This document shows, one piece after another, positions 1-6,775 of a stretch of 8,008 nucleotides of DNA. The position numbers were made by a program, and so were the translations under genes. A model generated the notes under the pieces. It searched no databases, had not been told where the DNA came from, and was given only the letters and a program-made list of their open reading frames with translations. Position 1 is the stretch's first letter. Each line of letters opens with the position of its first letter. Origin of the DNA: Bifidobacteriaceae bacterium (GTDB lineage: Bacteria > Actinomycetota > Actinomycetes > Actinomycetales > WQXJ01); contig JAISCU010000381.1 of assembly GCA_031265345.1 (NCBI GenBank), forward strand, positions 1 to 8,008, in the 5' to 3' direction.

Positions 1-1563
1 GTGCTCCGTGAAAACGATGATCTTGCGCGGGCTGCCGGTGCCGTCACCCTGCAGGACCTGCTGTTCAAGGATCGACCGGAGTTCGACCCACTTCTTGTCC
101 TCGTCCAGGGCGGCCACCCGGCGAGCCGTCCTGATCAGATCCTCCAAGACGGCGATCTCGGCGCGGAGTTCCTCGACGGTCCGGGCGGCGGTCGCGAGGT
201 CCACCACCAGGTCGATCTCGGTCTCGAACCGGCCCTGCTCGTCCTCGGACGCCTCGTCGAAGGCGTCGTCGAAGGCGCGGGCGTCGAGGTCCGGGACGGC
301 TGGGGCGGTGTAGGCGCCGCGCTCGGTCTGGACCAGCCGGTCGCGGAGCCTGTCCTGGCGGCGCTCCAACGAGCGGAGGATCGCCTCCGGCGACGAGGCC
401 AGGCGGCGTTGCAGGACCGTCAACGCGAACCCGATGTTCCGGCCGCGGCGTTTGTCGCCCCCGGAAGCGATCTGGTCGGCCCTGCCGAACTCGGTGCGCA
501 CGTAGCCGGTGACCTCGTCGTAAAGCTGCCGCTCGGCATCGGACAACTCATACATGACCGTGTACGCGCGGCGCTCCGGGAACAGCGGCTTGCCCTCGAA
601 GGTGAGCAGGTCTTCCTTGACCATGCGGCGCATCAGGCCGGACGTGTCGGTGCGGTGGACGCCCGCCCGGTACTGGCCTTCGAACCGGTCCTCGTCCAGC
701 AGGGACATGAACAACTGGAAGGAATCCTCGTTGCCGGCGTGCGGCGTGGCCGTCATCAGCAGGAAGTTCTGGGCGGTCCGGGAAAGGAGGCGGCCCAGTT
801 TGAAGCGCCCGGTCTCGTGTGTTTCGCCGCCCCAATAGTGGGCCGACATGCGGTGGGCCTCGTCCACCACGGCGACATCCCACGTGACGTCCGCCAGGTG
901 CTCCAGCAGGTCCTCGCGGCGCGATAACTGGTCCATCCGGCAGATCAGGTAGGGGTGTTCGGCGAAGGGATTCCGGCCGGCGCCCTCGTCCACCATGGCC
1001 TGGGAGAACACCTCAAACCTGACGCCGAACTTCGACGAGAGCTCGTCGCGCCACTGGTCCACCAGGCCGCCCGGCGCCACGACCAACGCCCGGTCGCAAT
1101 CCGAGCGGAGGATCAGCTCCTTGAGGTAGAGACCCGCCATGATGGTCTTGCCGGCACCCGGGTCGTCCGCGAGAAGGTAGCGGAGCGGGACCTTCGGGAG
1201 CAGTTCCTCGTAGACCGCCCTGATCTGATGCGGCAGGGGTTCCACGTCCGAGGAATTGACTGCCGCCATCGGATCGGTGAGGGCGGCGTGCTTGATCCTC
1301 AAGGCCTCCGCTGCGAGGCGGAACTCGTCTGGATCCCCGTCGAAGGCCGGACCGGACTCTGAGTCTGAGACGATTTCCAGTTGGGCGGCCTTGTCTCGGG
1401 TCAGGACCGCCTCGCCAAGCCTGCCGTCCTCGTCTCGGTACAGCACTTCCGCGAGGCCGCCGCCAACCAGTGTGACTGCTGCGATGGTGGACACCCCGCC
1501 GGGCGCCAGCCAGCGCACACGGAGTCCCGGCTTCAGCGATTCAAGCATCACGTCGCCGGCCAT
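1..1563 (-). CDS. SNF2-like DEAD/DEAH helicase, N-terminal part (C-terminus beyond left edge)
   Basis: An open frame runs without stop from ATG at 1563 to base 1, giving 521 residues of a longer protein. It shows the superfamily 2 helicase order: Walker A DDPGAGKT at residues 133-140, DEAH at 234-237, motif III TATPH at 271-275, and the start of the second RecA-like lobe (KIIVFTEH, 514-521) at the window edge. Residues 108-145 (VEPLPHQ, then LLADDPGAGKT) and the run MRRMVKEDLL (311-320) resemble a large bacterial helicase family often annotated as helicase-related or DUF3883-containing; this is recalled and not searched. Such ATPases translocate on duplex DNA and occur in defence systems, including DrmD of DISARM, as well as RapA-like proteins. 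An AAGGAGG ribosome site (1567-1573 on the complement) lies 3 bases before the ATG and supports this start. Residues 425-490 are acidic and then helical, possibly coiled coil. It is divergent from the unknown gene at 1671. Helicase identity is firm; the defence role is inference. Confidence 0.93.
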   Translation of the reverse strand, partial: MAGDVMLESLKPGLRVRWLAPGGVSTIAAVTLVGGGLAEVLYRDEDGRLGEAVLTRDKAAQLEIVSDSESGPAFDGDPDEFRLAAEALRIKHAALTDPMAAVNSSDVEPLPHQIRAVYEELLPKVPLRYLLADDPGAGKTIMAGLYLKELILRSDCDRALVVAPGGLVDQWRDELSSKFGVRFEVFSQAMVDEGAGRNPFAEHPYLICRMDQLSRREDLLEHLADVTWDVAVVDEAHRMSAHYWGGETHETGRFKLGRLLSRTAQNFLLMTATPHAGNEDSFQLFMSLLDEDRFEGQYRAGVHRTDTSGLMRRMVKEDLLTFEGKPLFPERRAYTVMYELSDAERQLYDEVTGYVRTEFGRADQIASGGDKRRGRNIGFALTVLQRRLASSPEAILRSLERRQDRLRDRLVQTERGAYTAPAVPDLDARAFDDAFDEASEDEQGRFETEIDLVVDLATAARTVEELRAEIAVLEDLIRTARRVAALDEDKKWVELRSILEQQVLQGDGTGSPRKIIVFTEH

Positions 1564-1586
1564 GAGCCTCCTTCCCTTCACCAGGC

Positions 1587-1592
1587 AGAATA
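1587..1592 (-). promoter_or_regulatory. Possible -10 box for the helicase gene
   Basis: Reading the minus strand, TATTCT lies about 24 bases upstream of the helicase ATG, which would give a short leader containing the ribosome site. No convincing -35 hexamer is present 16-18 bases further upstream, so this rests on the -10 match alone. Confidence 0.25.
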
Positions 1593-1656
1593 GAGCAGCT
1601 TACCGCTTGCCGCCCGCGAAGACGATGCCGACCCTGCCTGAGGCCGAGCGCCCCTG

Positions 1657-1670
1657 GGAGACTTGTCTCC
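1657..1670. promoter_or_regulatory. Inverted repeat covering the ribosome site of the 1671 gene
   Basis: GGAGAC and GTCTCC are perfect 6-base arms around a TT centre, ending directly at the ATG at 1671. The left arm contains the GGAG of the only visible ribosome site (GGGAG, 1656-1660). In RNA it could form a 5-bp hairpin with a CTTG loop that hides the site; in DNA it could be a small operator. The repeat is seen directly; a regulatory role is inferred. Confidence 0.4.
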
Positions 1671-2261
1671 ATGGAATTGCTAAACAACCCCGCATTCTGG
1701 GCGGTCGTCGGTTCCGTTGTTGGTGCTGCGCTCCAAGCCTTGCCCGAGCGGATGAGGCAAAGAGAAGATCGGCGCAAAGCCGATCTGCAGATCCGTCGCG
1801 AGATTGACGTGGAAGCACTGGACGCTGCAGACGGTCTGATCGCGGCGTACCGCAGGCTGACTCGGCTGGCGGTGCCAGTTGACCAAGGTCGCTCCGTGAC
1901 TGAAGAAGAGGACGCCAACCAATTGGAGGCGATGAGAGAGATCCTCGCGGCGTTCGGACGTCTTCGCTTGATCTCGATGCGCGTCATCGTCCTAGGATCG
2001 GCCGCAGTCGGTTTCGTGGTCGAAGCTATCCGGCAAGAGATGCGCGAAATGCATGACCGCATGGTGGACGAACGGATCATCAACGCCGAGGACTTTAACT
2101 CGACCATGGATAGAGTGACCGAACTGTATGGAGAGTTGATGCTCGCGGCCAAGGCGGATGTCGGAACCGAACGGCCAAGTCGCGTCCGGGCATGGTGGCA
2201 CCGGAGGGCGTCACGTGGGACTGACGGGGCTTCGGAGGACAAGGCGATGCCGGCTGAGTAG
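1671..2261 (+). CDS. Hypothetical protein, probably membrane-anchored, 196 aa
   Basis: I do not recognise this family. ATG at 1671 is preceded by GGGAG at a 10-base gap. Residues 7-24 form a hydrophobic segment (FWAVVGSVVGAALQAL) likely to cross or anchor in the membrane. A highly charged helical stretch follows at about 26-50 (many R, E, D, K), then further amphipathic helices. A second, weaker hydrophobic stretch at 101-119 contains an arginine and may be buried rather than membrane-spanning. The tail (166-196) is polar and probably disordered. Its third-position G/C bias is weaker than in the relaxase or integrase, with codons such as TTG, CTA, AAA and AGA near the start, which suggests a different history. 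It is divergent from the helicase and convergent with the relaxase, so it is probably its own unit or belongs to the cargo module. The overlapping 268-codon minus-strand frame is serine- and arginine-rich and looks like a shadow. Confidence 0.75.
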   Translation: MELLNNPAFWAVVGSVVGAALQALPERMRQREDRRKADLQIRREIDVEALDAADGLIAAYRRLTRLAVPVDQGRSVTEEEDANQLEAMREILAAFGRLRLISMRVIVLGSAAVGFVVEAIRQEMREMHDRMVDERIINAEDFNSTMDRVTELYGELMLAAKADVGTERPSRVRAWWHRRASRGTDGASEDKAMPAE

Positions 2262-2382
2262 GAGCTGTCTAGAGATCCCGAGCCGGCTGAGCTCGTCCGG
2301 TGGTTCCGCAGTGGCCGCGTGCAGGTCTGAGAGCGCAGTGACGACATGAGCGGCGCCCCTCCTCATGTGGACGTACCTTCCG
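2262..2382. other. Convergent intergenic gap between unknown gene and relaxase
   Basis: These 121 bases separate two converging stop codons. A weak dyad (CGAGC 2279-2283 with GCTCG 2291-2295, 7-base loop) could serve as a bidirectional terminator, but there is no T-tract on either side. A 10-base direct repeat GCCGGCTGAG occurs at 2249-2258 (inside the unknown gene's end) and 2282-2291. This gap is also the visible join between the cargo-like left side and the transfer module. Confidence 0.35.
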
Positions 2383-5300
2383 CTACAGAGTCAGACTGTA
2401 ACTGGCTCCTGCGGACACGGAAGCAACGGCGGTCGATTTCGGGAGACCGTGAAGATGCGCCATCATTGCCTTCAGGCGGGCTGCGTGCTGACGTTGGCTG
2501 GAGCTTGAAGTCTGGTCGCCGAGGGGTGAGGGGCCGGTGACGTCCAAGTGTTCGCGGTAGGCAGCGACAGCCATGGCGACCTCGTCCCAACGGCGGGCAG
2601 CTCGCTGGTCGCCGGGCCGAGGCCCGAGGGCGGCGAGCCACGGCTCACGGTTGGCTGCGGCACGGTCCGTGAGTTCTCGTGCGCGCGAGCGGATGCGGTT
2701 CTCGAGTTCGGTCAACGCGCGGCGCATGTCGTCACGCATCGGTCCAACGGCTTGCGGGACCAGGCCGAGCACGCGGGGGCGCCGCCGGATCGGTCGGTGC
2801 CGGTTCTGTGGAGCGTCGTTGACGGCATCGACCCGCCTGCATACTTCTCGGGCCGGGTCGTCGGCCTGGCTCAGCGGGCGGGCGGCGATGAGCCTGGGCA
2901 GCACCGATTCGGGATTGTGCCCGATAGCCTCCAAACGGTCGAGACTGGCACACAGAGGGCTGAACATCTCTGAGGCGAGCGCTTGACGGACATGGTCTTC
3001 GGCCAGGCCGCAGCGGTTGACCAGCGCCGCCCACCGTTCCCGCGTCGCTGCCGTTCGGACGGTCTGATGCATCGCCACGAGATGGTCGATCCGGTTCCAG
3101 CGCTCGTGCTCGTCCACCGCCGCCTGGTGGGCGGACGACTCGGCGCTTTGGCTGCGGAACACAGAAACGAGCACATCGCGGGCGCTTGGAGCCTGGCCCG
3201 GCTGGACCGGCATGTCGGCGGTGTCGTCCGGGTGGTCTGTGGCGACCCACAGCCGGTTCGAGGTGCGTCCGCGAGTCGCCGCCACGTACAGGTTCTCCCT
3301 CGCGGTCTTCGAGGTCACTACTGCGTGGGCGGTGTCTGCGGTGACGCCCTGCGACCTGTGCGCCGTCACCGCGTAACCGAGGTCAAGATCCGCTGCTGCG
3401 TAGGCGGCGGGCAGAACCACGGACGCCCCTGCCCTGTAGCCGGCCCGGCGCACCGTCACTGAGCGGTCATCGTGGACCCTGGTGACGACCCAACGGTCCC
3501 CGTTCCGCACCCATCCTGTCTTGCCTGCCACCAGTCGGCGGTCGTTCCGCCGGGTGATCACCAGATCGCCCCGCGACGCGATGACGTCGCCGGCCAACGT
3601 GACTGCGTCCGCGACGTCGACATCACCGGATGCGACACGGTCGAACCGGGCGCGGTCGTTCAATTCGGACACGGTCCCGTGGTCGTCGGCGATCAGAACC
3701 GAATGCAGGCCAGCAGCCAAGTCCGCCATCCACGCCTGGTAGGCGGCCTCGATCATTGAGTCCAGGGTGCCGGCCGTGACCCGCCCGTGGGTCTCGTATT
3801 CGTCTATCACGTCGGATTCGCCACGCCGGAGCCGAAGCGAGGCGAACTTCTCCCATTCGTTGGCAAACCGGTGGACGTCGGTCAACTTGGGCGCGTCGGC
3901 CCGGTCGTGGACCAATAGGTTGAACGCGCCGCCCGCGTCCACCGCCGACAGTTGCGCCCAGTCCCCGGTCAGCAGCAGTTTCGCGCCTGCCCCTGCGGCG
4001 CAACTGGCGATCCGGTCGAGCGTGAACGTGCCCGCCAGCGACGCCTCATCAACGATCACCAACTGCCCTTCGAGGAACGCGGCACCCTTGTGGTCGTGGT
4101 CAGCCAGCCACTTGGCCGTGTTCTCAGTTCCTATGCCCAGATCGTCCGCCAGCACTGCGGCCGCAGTGGCCGATGGCACCAACCCGATCACGCTGCCAAG
4201 GCCGTGCCCGGCCTCCCCCGCTGCCCGCAGTGCCGCGAGGGCCGTGGTCTTGCCCGCCCCGGCGGGGCCCACCAGCACGTCGACCACCCGTCCTGACGCC
4301 GTCACGGACGCCAACGCCTCAGCCTGGTCATCGCTGAGCGCCAGACCGTCTTGTTCTCGCCGCGATGCGGCGGCCTCGACGGCGCCAATGTCTACCACCG
4401 GCCCGTCTAGCCGCCGAGACAACTCAAGCAGGTGTTCCTCAGCCTGGATCAACGCCTCGGACGTATACAGCGTGCCGTGGTGCGGCCGGAACCTGGTGGA
4501 CCCGTCCGCGCGAGTGAACTCGGCGGGCACGGCCACGTCTGGGGGCGTCAGCCGGACCGACCGGCGTTCGGCGGCGTCGCAGATCATCACGGTCACCTGT
4601 TCCCGGTCGGCGGCGCTCGCGAACCGCCACCCCATCGTTTGGCGGGCGGCTTCGGCCCACAGGTTCCAGCGCCGCCAAGTCGACCGCCGCTCGCCCACGC
4701 TCGTCAACACCGTCTGTCCGATGCCGTCGACTAAGTCGAGCAGAACATCATCCGCCCGCAGCACCGATTGGCGCGGACCGCCGGCCAGGCGTCCGGCCCA
4801 GGTTCCGGCGTCCCTCCCGAGCACCCAGGCGGCACGCTGTCGCCGCCGCTCGGTCAGGTCGGCCAGCGACCGGATCTGTTTGTCCGGTCGGGTCTCCAGC
4901 GTGGCCTGCTGGCGCAGTTTCAGGATCATTCGATTGGACGGCTGACGGCCATGTTTGGCCGCGTATTCCTCCACCAAGCGTCCGGCCCGGACGTCGATGC
5001 CGCGCGCCCTGGTAGAGAACTCGGCGATCAGCGCCTCGTCCACACCAGCGATGTCCCATGACGGATTGCGGTGCCGCCCCCGGATTCGGGTGTCCCAGCC
5101 GACGCCGAACATGCGGCTGAGTCGATCCATCAGGACGGCCTGATGGCATTCGGACAACGCCACGGTCGCGGCGTGCAACGGACGCCCATCCAATGATCGC
5201 CAACCGTGGTCGGCGGTCGCTTGGACGCGGTTCGCGATCACCATGTGGGTGTGGAGATGCGGATCGCCGGCGCGCGAGTCGTAGTGGTCGAAGGCCGCCG

Positions 5301-5925
5301 CGACGAGCCCGGTCACGTCGGCTTGGACCACCGAGCCGTCTCGGCTGGCCGCTCCGACCCTGGTGCACGCCACTTGGCGCTCCATGAATTCCAGGACCTC
5401 GCCGACGGCGGCATGGTGGGCGTCAGCGATCAAGGCTTGGGTGCCCGCGTCGGCCACTGCCCACAGAGTGGACACGCTCTTAGGGACCGAGAACGTGAAG
5501 TCGTAGCCCGCGCACGCATGGCGGGCGGGGCGTTCGGCTTCTTCTTGTTCGATGGCCGCTATCCGCGCGGCGCGCTCGCCTCTTTGCAGGTGGCGGCCGA
5601 GCGCTCCGACCCGCTTCTGCACCCGCTCGCGTTTCGACTCGTACCGAGGGAACGCCCGCCCGAGCGCCGATCCCGAGACCGGATCACGCCCCTGCCCGAT
5701 CAAGAGTTCAAGATGGCGTTCGGTGACTTGATCGCCGGCGCCGAGTTCCCCGGCGCCAAGCTTGGTGACGGCGCTGCCCGCCCAACGGCCGGGCGGTGTC
5801 CCGGTCTGCGCATAATATCGAGTCAGCGGTGTGGCCAGATCGCGGTCGCCGTCCCCCACTACGACCGTCTTGAGCAGGTACCGGTACCCGTCTCCGGCAC
5901 TCATCAACCGCATCGAAACGGTCAC
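2383..5925 (-). CDS. MobF-family conjugative relaxase-helicase (TrwC/TraI type), 1180 aa
   Basis: This is a complete two-part conjugation protein. It would nick the element's transfer origin, stay covalently bound to the 5' end through a tyrosine, and unwind the strand for export. The relaxase domain (about 1-310) has a YY pair at 37-38 (TRYYAQTGTPPGRW), the motif YDFTFSVPKS at 141-150, and the metal-binding triad HLHTH at 223-227. The RecD/TraI-like helicase domain has Walker A GPAGAGKT at 553-560, Walker B DEASL at 626-630, GDWAQLSAVD at 654-663, AVTAHRSQG at 852-860, and LYVAATRGR at 879-887. About 290 further residues form a charged, poorly defined tail. I chose GTG at 5925 because it yields the usual family beginning (VTVSMRLMSAGDGYRYLL), with a G-rich stretch upstream; the frame stays open to 6099, but that extension is proline- and arginine-rich and unlike the family. 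ATG at 5913 is an alternative. It probably lies in the operon starting at 6666. Length is normal and all key motifs are intact. Confidence 0.96.
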   Translation of the reverse strand: MTVSMRLMSAGDGYRYLLKTVVVGDGDRDLATPLTRYYAQTGTPPGRWAGSAVTKLGAGELGAGDQVTERHLELLIGQGRDPVSGSALGRAFPRYESKRERVQKRVGALGRHLQRGERAARIAAIEQEEAERPARHACAGYDFTFSVPKSVSTLWAVADAGTQALIADAHHAAVGEVLEFMERQVACTRVGAASRDGSVVQADVTGLVAAAFDHYDSRAGDPHLHTHMVIANRVQATADHGWRSLDGRPLHAATVALSECHQAVLMDRLSRMFGVGWDTRIRGRHRNPSWDIAGVDEALIAEFSTRARGIDVRAGRLVEEYAAKHGRQPSNRMILKLRQQATLETRPDKQIRSLADLTERRRQRAAWVLGRDAGTWAGRLAGGPRQSVLRADDVLLDLVDGIGQTVLTSVGERRSTWRRWNLWAEAARQTMGWRFASAADREQVTVMICDAAERRSVRLTPPDVAVPAEFTRADGSTRFRPHHGTLYTSEALIQAEEHLLELSRRLDGPVVDIGAVEAAASRREQDGLALSDDQAEALASVTASGRVVDVLVGPAGAGKTTALAALRAAGEAGHGLGSVIGLVPSATAAAVLADDLGIGTENTAKWLADHDHKGAAFLEGQLVIVDEASLAGTFTLDRIASCAAGAGAKLLLTGDWAQLSAVDAGGAFNLLVHDRADAPKLTDVHRFANEWEKFASLRLRRGESDVIDEYETHGRVTAGTLDSMIEAAYQAWMADLAAGLHSVLIADDHGTVSELNDRARFDRVASGDVDVADAVTLAGDVIASRGDLVITRRNDRRLVAGKTGWVRNGDRWVVTRVHDDRSVTVRRAGYRAGASVVLPAAYAAADLDLGYAVTAHRSQGVTADTAHAVVTSKTARENLYVAATRGRTSNRLWVATDHPDDTADMPVQPGQAPSARDVLVSVFRSQSAESSAHQAAVDEHERWNRIDHLVAMHQTVRTAATRERWAALVNRCGLAEDHVRQALASEMFSPLCASLDRLEAIGHNPESVLPRLIAARPLSQADDPAREVCRRVDAVNDAPQNRHRPIRRRPRVLGLVPQAVGPMRDDMRRALTELENRIRSRARELTDRAAANREPWLAALGPRPGDQRAARRWDEVAMAVAAYREHLDVTGPSPLGDQTSSSSQRQHAARLKAMMAHLHGLPKSTAVASVSAGASYSLTL

Positions 5926-6172
5926 GGTTTCTGTGCCCCCGTGCGCGGGCTGCGTGAGGCGGGACGCGGGCGGCGCAGAGCGGATGCACGACCGGCGTCG
6001 CCTACTGCAAGAAGCGTGGTCATGGAAATGGGCGACGGCGGACGACAGGTCGGAGCCGAGAGTTGCGGCGCCTGCACGCGGAATCGGACCGTGGTGCATG
6101 TGCGTGCGTGCCCATGCTGCGATGCACGGGCACGGTGACGAATGCAGCCGGAGAACGCGCGGTGGCGCGACG
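5926..6172. other. Non-coding gap upstream of the relaxase, candidate oriT region
   Basis: These 247 bases lie between the small HTH gene and the relaxase start. No convincing gene is present. A hairpin lies just past the HTH stop (CGCGC 6156-6160 with GCGCG 6165-6169, 4-base loop). A complex inverted-repeat cluster follows at 6094-6134. The sequence GATGCAC occurs twice, near 5983 and 6121. Transfer origins commonly adjoin the relaxase gene and contain inverted repeats next to the nick site, so this is the best oriT candidate here, but the nick site cannot be recognised by eye. Confidence 0.35.
6094..6134. repeat. Interlocking inverted repeats near the relaxase start
   Basis: CGTGCCC (6107-6113) pairs perfectly with GGGCACG (6128-6134) across a 14-base loop. 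Overlapping it, GTGCAT (6094-6099) pairs with ATGCAC (6122-6127). The two pairings share the region around 6122-6134, so they are alternatives or nested sites. Possible roles are a relaxase or accessory-protein binding site at oriT, or an RNA structure in the leader of the relaxase message. Confidence 0.45.
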
Positions 6173-6454
6173 TCAATGTAGTCCCAGCGAGTTGCCGCGG
6201 CCGTGGTGTAACGCTCGTGGTGGTGCCGATGACGACGGGTTCCCCCACCGCCGCGGCGCCCTTTTCCCCCGCGCTTCGGGCAGGCCCATCAGCGCGGCGA
6301 ACGCTTCCCCGTAGGCTTCGTCGCCGAGCGTCCCGCCGCCTGCTTCCACCGCGGCGTAGGTGCCGGAATCCGCACCCGTGAGCCGTGCCGCGTCGGCGAG
6401 TGTGAGCCCGGCTCGGGTTCTGGCGGCCCGCAGCATCCAGCCGACGGTGGTCAT
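6173..6454 (-). CDS. Small XRE-like helix-turn-helix protein, 93 aa
   Basis: The start at 6454 overlaps the excisionase stop as ATGA, so translation is probably coupled. Residues 5-50 read as a Cro/C1-type HTH: WMLRAARTRAGLTLADAARL, then TGADSGTYAAVEAGGG in the place of the second and recognition helices, then a helix ending FAALMGL. The last 35 residues are basic, rich in P, S and R, and probably disordered. The frame is open upstream to 6628, but that extension overlaps the excisionase gene and is low-complexity. A partner regulator of the excision/transfer operon, or an accessory DNA-binding protein acting at the adjacent repeat region, would fit; the family is not recognised precisely. 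Confidence 0.72.
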   Translation of the reverse strand: MTTVGWMLRAARTRAGLTLADAARLTGADSGTYAAVEAGGGTLGDEAYGEAFAALMGLPEARGKRAPRRWGNPSSSAPPRALHHGRGNSLGLH

Positions 6455-6666
6455 GCCGCCCGCCTCGAATCCGACTGGGACGCCGCCCATGCACGCACCT
6501 CGTCCGGGTCGAACCGAAGGTGCCTGCCGATCCTGATCCCTTCCGGTGCCGGCGACCCCGCCGAACGCCACCGGTACAACGTCGCCAGAGGCACCCCCAA
6601 GAACTCGGCAGCCTCCTGCGGGGTCCACAACCGGTCGTGGCGGCTGGCGGTTGTTTCCATGTTCAC
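6451..6666 (-). CDS. xis: Excisionase-like DNA-binding protein (AlpA/HTH_17, MerR-like fold), 69-71 aa
   Basis: This small DNA-binding protein has a winged helix typical of recombination directionality factors: LWTPQEAAEFLGVPLATLYR at residues 13-32 (HTH), then IGRHLRFDPDEVRAW at 46-60 (wing and following helix). It would bend attachment-site DNA and turn the integrase towards excision. Two starts are possible. GTG at 6666 has GGGAGG (6671-6676) only 4 bases away, and ATG at 6660 has the same site at 10 bases. The difference is two residues and does not touch the domain. It is the first gene of a leftward operon with the small HTH and probably the relaxase, opposite in direction to the integrase, so excision and transfer would be switched on together. 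Some family members are transcription factors instead of excisionases; the context favours Xis. Confidence 0.85.
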   Translation of the reverse strand: MNMETTASRHDRLWTPQEAAEFLGVPLATLYRWRSAGSPAPEGIRIGRHLRFDPDEVRAWAASQSDSRRAA

Positions 6667-6711
6667 ATACCCTCCCTGGGGGTTCGATGAAACATCACAG
6701 CAAGATAGGCC

Positions 6712-6740
6712 TTGCGCGATCCAACAACACTAGCTAATGT
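6712..6740 (+). promoter_or_regulatory. Rightward promoter for the XRE repressor
   Basis: TTGCGC (6712-6717), a 17-base spacer and TAATGT (6735-6740) fit a sigma-A-type promoter with a weak -35. Transcription would start near 6747, giving a leader of about 29 bases. That leader contains AAGGAG (6754-6759), which overlaps the opposing promoter's -35, and the right operator arm. Confidence 0.55.
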
Positions 6741-6755
6741 GGGATGAGAGCGCAA
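6727..6755 (-). promoter_or_regulatory. Leftward promoter for the excisionase-relaxase operon
   Basis: On the minus strand TTGCGC (6755-6750), a 17-base spacer and TAGTGT (6732-6727) mirror the rightward promoter. The two -10 boxes are only two bases apart, and each -35 lies downstream of the other promoter's -10, so polymerase could not occupy both. Transcription would start near 6720, leaving a leader of about 55-60 bases that contains the left operator arm. Confidence 0.5.
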
Positions 6756-6775
6756 GGAGTGATATGCTGTGATGC

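Larger units (their letters stand above)
6693..6774. promoter_or_regulatory. Dyad-symmetric divergent control region (operator and switch)
   Basis: Three sets of inverted arms share one centre between 6733 and 6734. The outer pair is CATCACAGCA (6693-6702) with TGCTGTGATG (6765-6774), perfect over 10 bp. The middle pair is CCTTGCGC (6710-6717) with GCGCAAGG (6750-6757), perfect over 8 bp. The centre is ACACTAGCTAATGT (6727-6740), palindromic except for one base pair. The outer arms lie in the two leader regions just before each first gene and are about 72 bp apart centre to centre. The XRE protein encoded at 6776 is the natural candidate to bind the outer arms; this is inference. Confidence 0.8.

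Noticed and set aside
1..927. 308-codon open frame on the plus strand, and smaller ones at 955-1362 and 1256-1807
   Set aside because: They lie opposite the helicase, whose motifs are clear. Their translations have no recognisable motif and reflect G/C bias at third positions.
2249..2291. 10-base direct repeat GCCGGCTGAG as an attachment-site core
   Set aside because: The copies are only 33 bases apart, one lies within a coding end, and there is no tRNA fragment or integrase beside them. Chance in GC-rich DNA is likely.
1541..2347. 268-codon minus-strand open frame
   Set aside because: It is serine-, arginine- and threonine-rich, overlaps the helicase start and the whole unknown gene, and its start is not supported.
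3767..4945. 392-codon plus-strand frame, and the 310-codon frame at 5206-6138
   Set aside because: Both are antisense to the relaxase, which carries every expected motif. The translations are low-complexity S/R/P/A or G/R-rich.
5926..6099. N-terminal extension of the relaxase to ATG 6099
   Set aside because: The extra 58 residues are unlike the start of MobF relaxases, while GTG 5925 gives the usual family N-terminus.
5922..6494. 190-codon minus-strand frame ending in a TGA that overlaps the relaxase GTG
   Set aside because: The GTGA overlap looked like coupling, but most of the frame shadows the small HTH gene. The possible internal start near 6022 has no ribosome site, and the product is R/P-rich without features.
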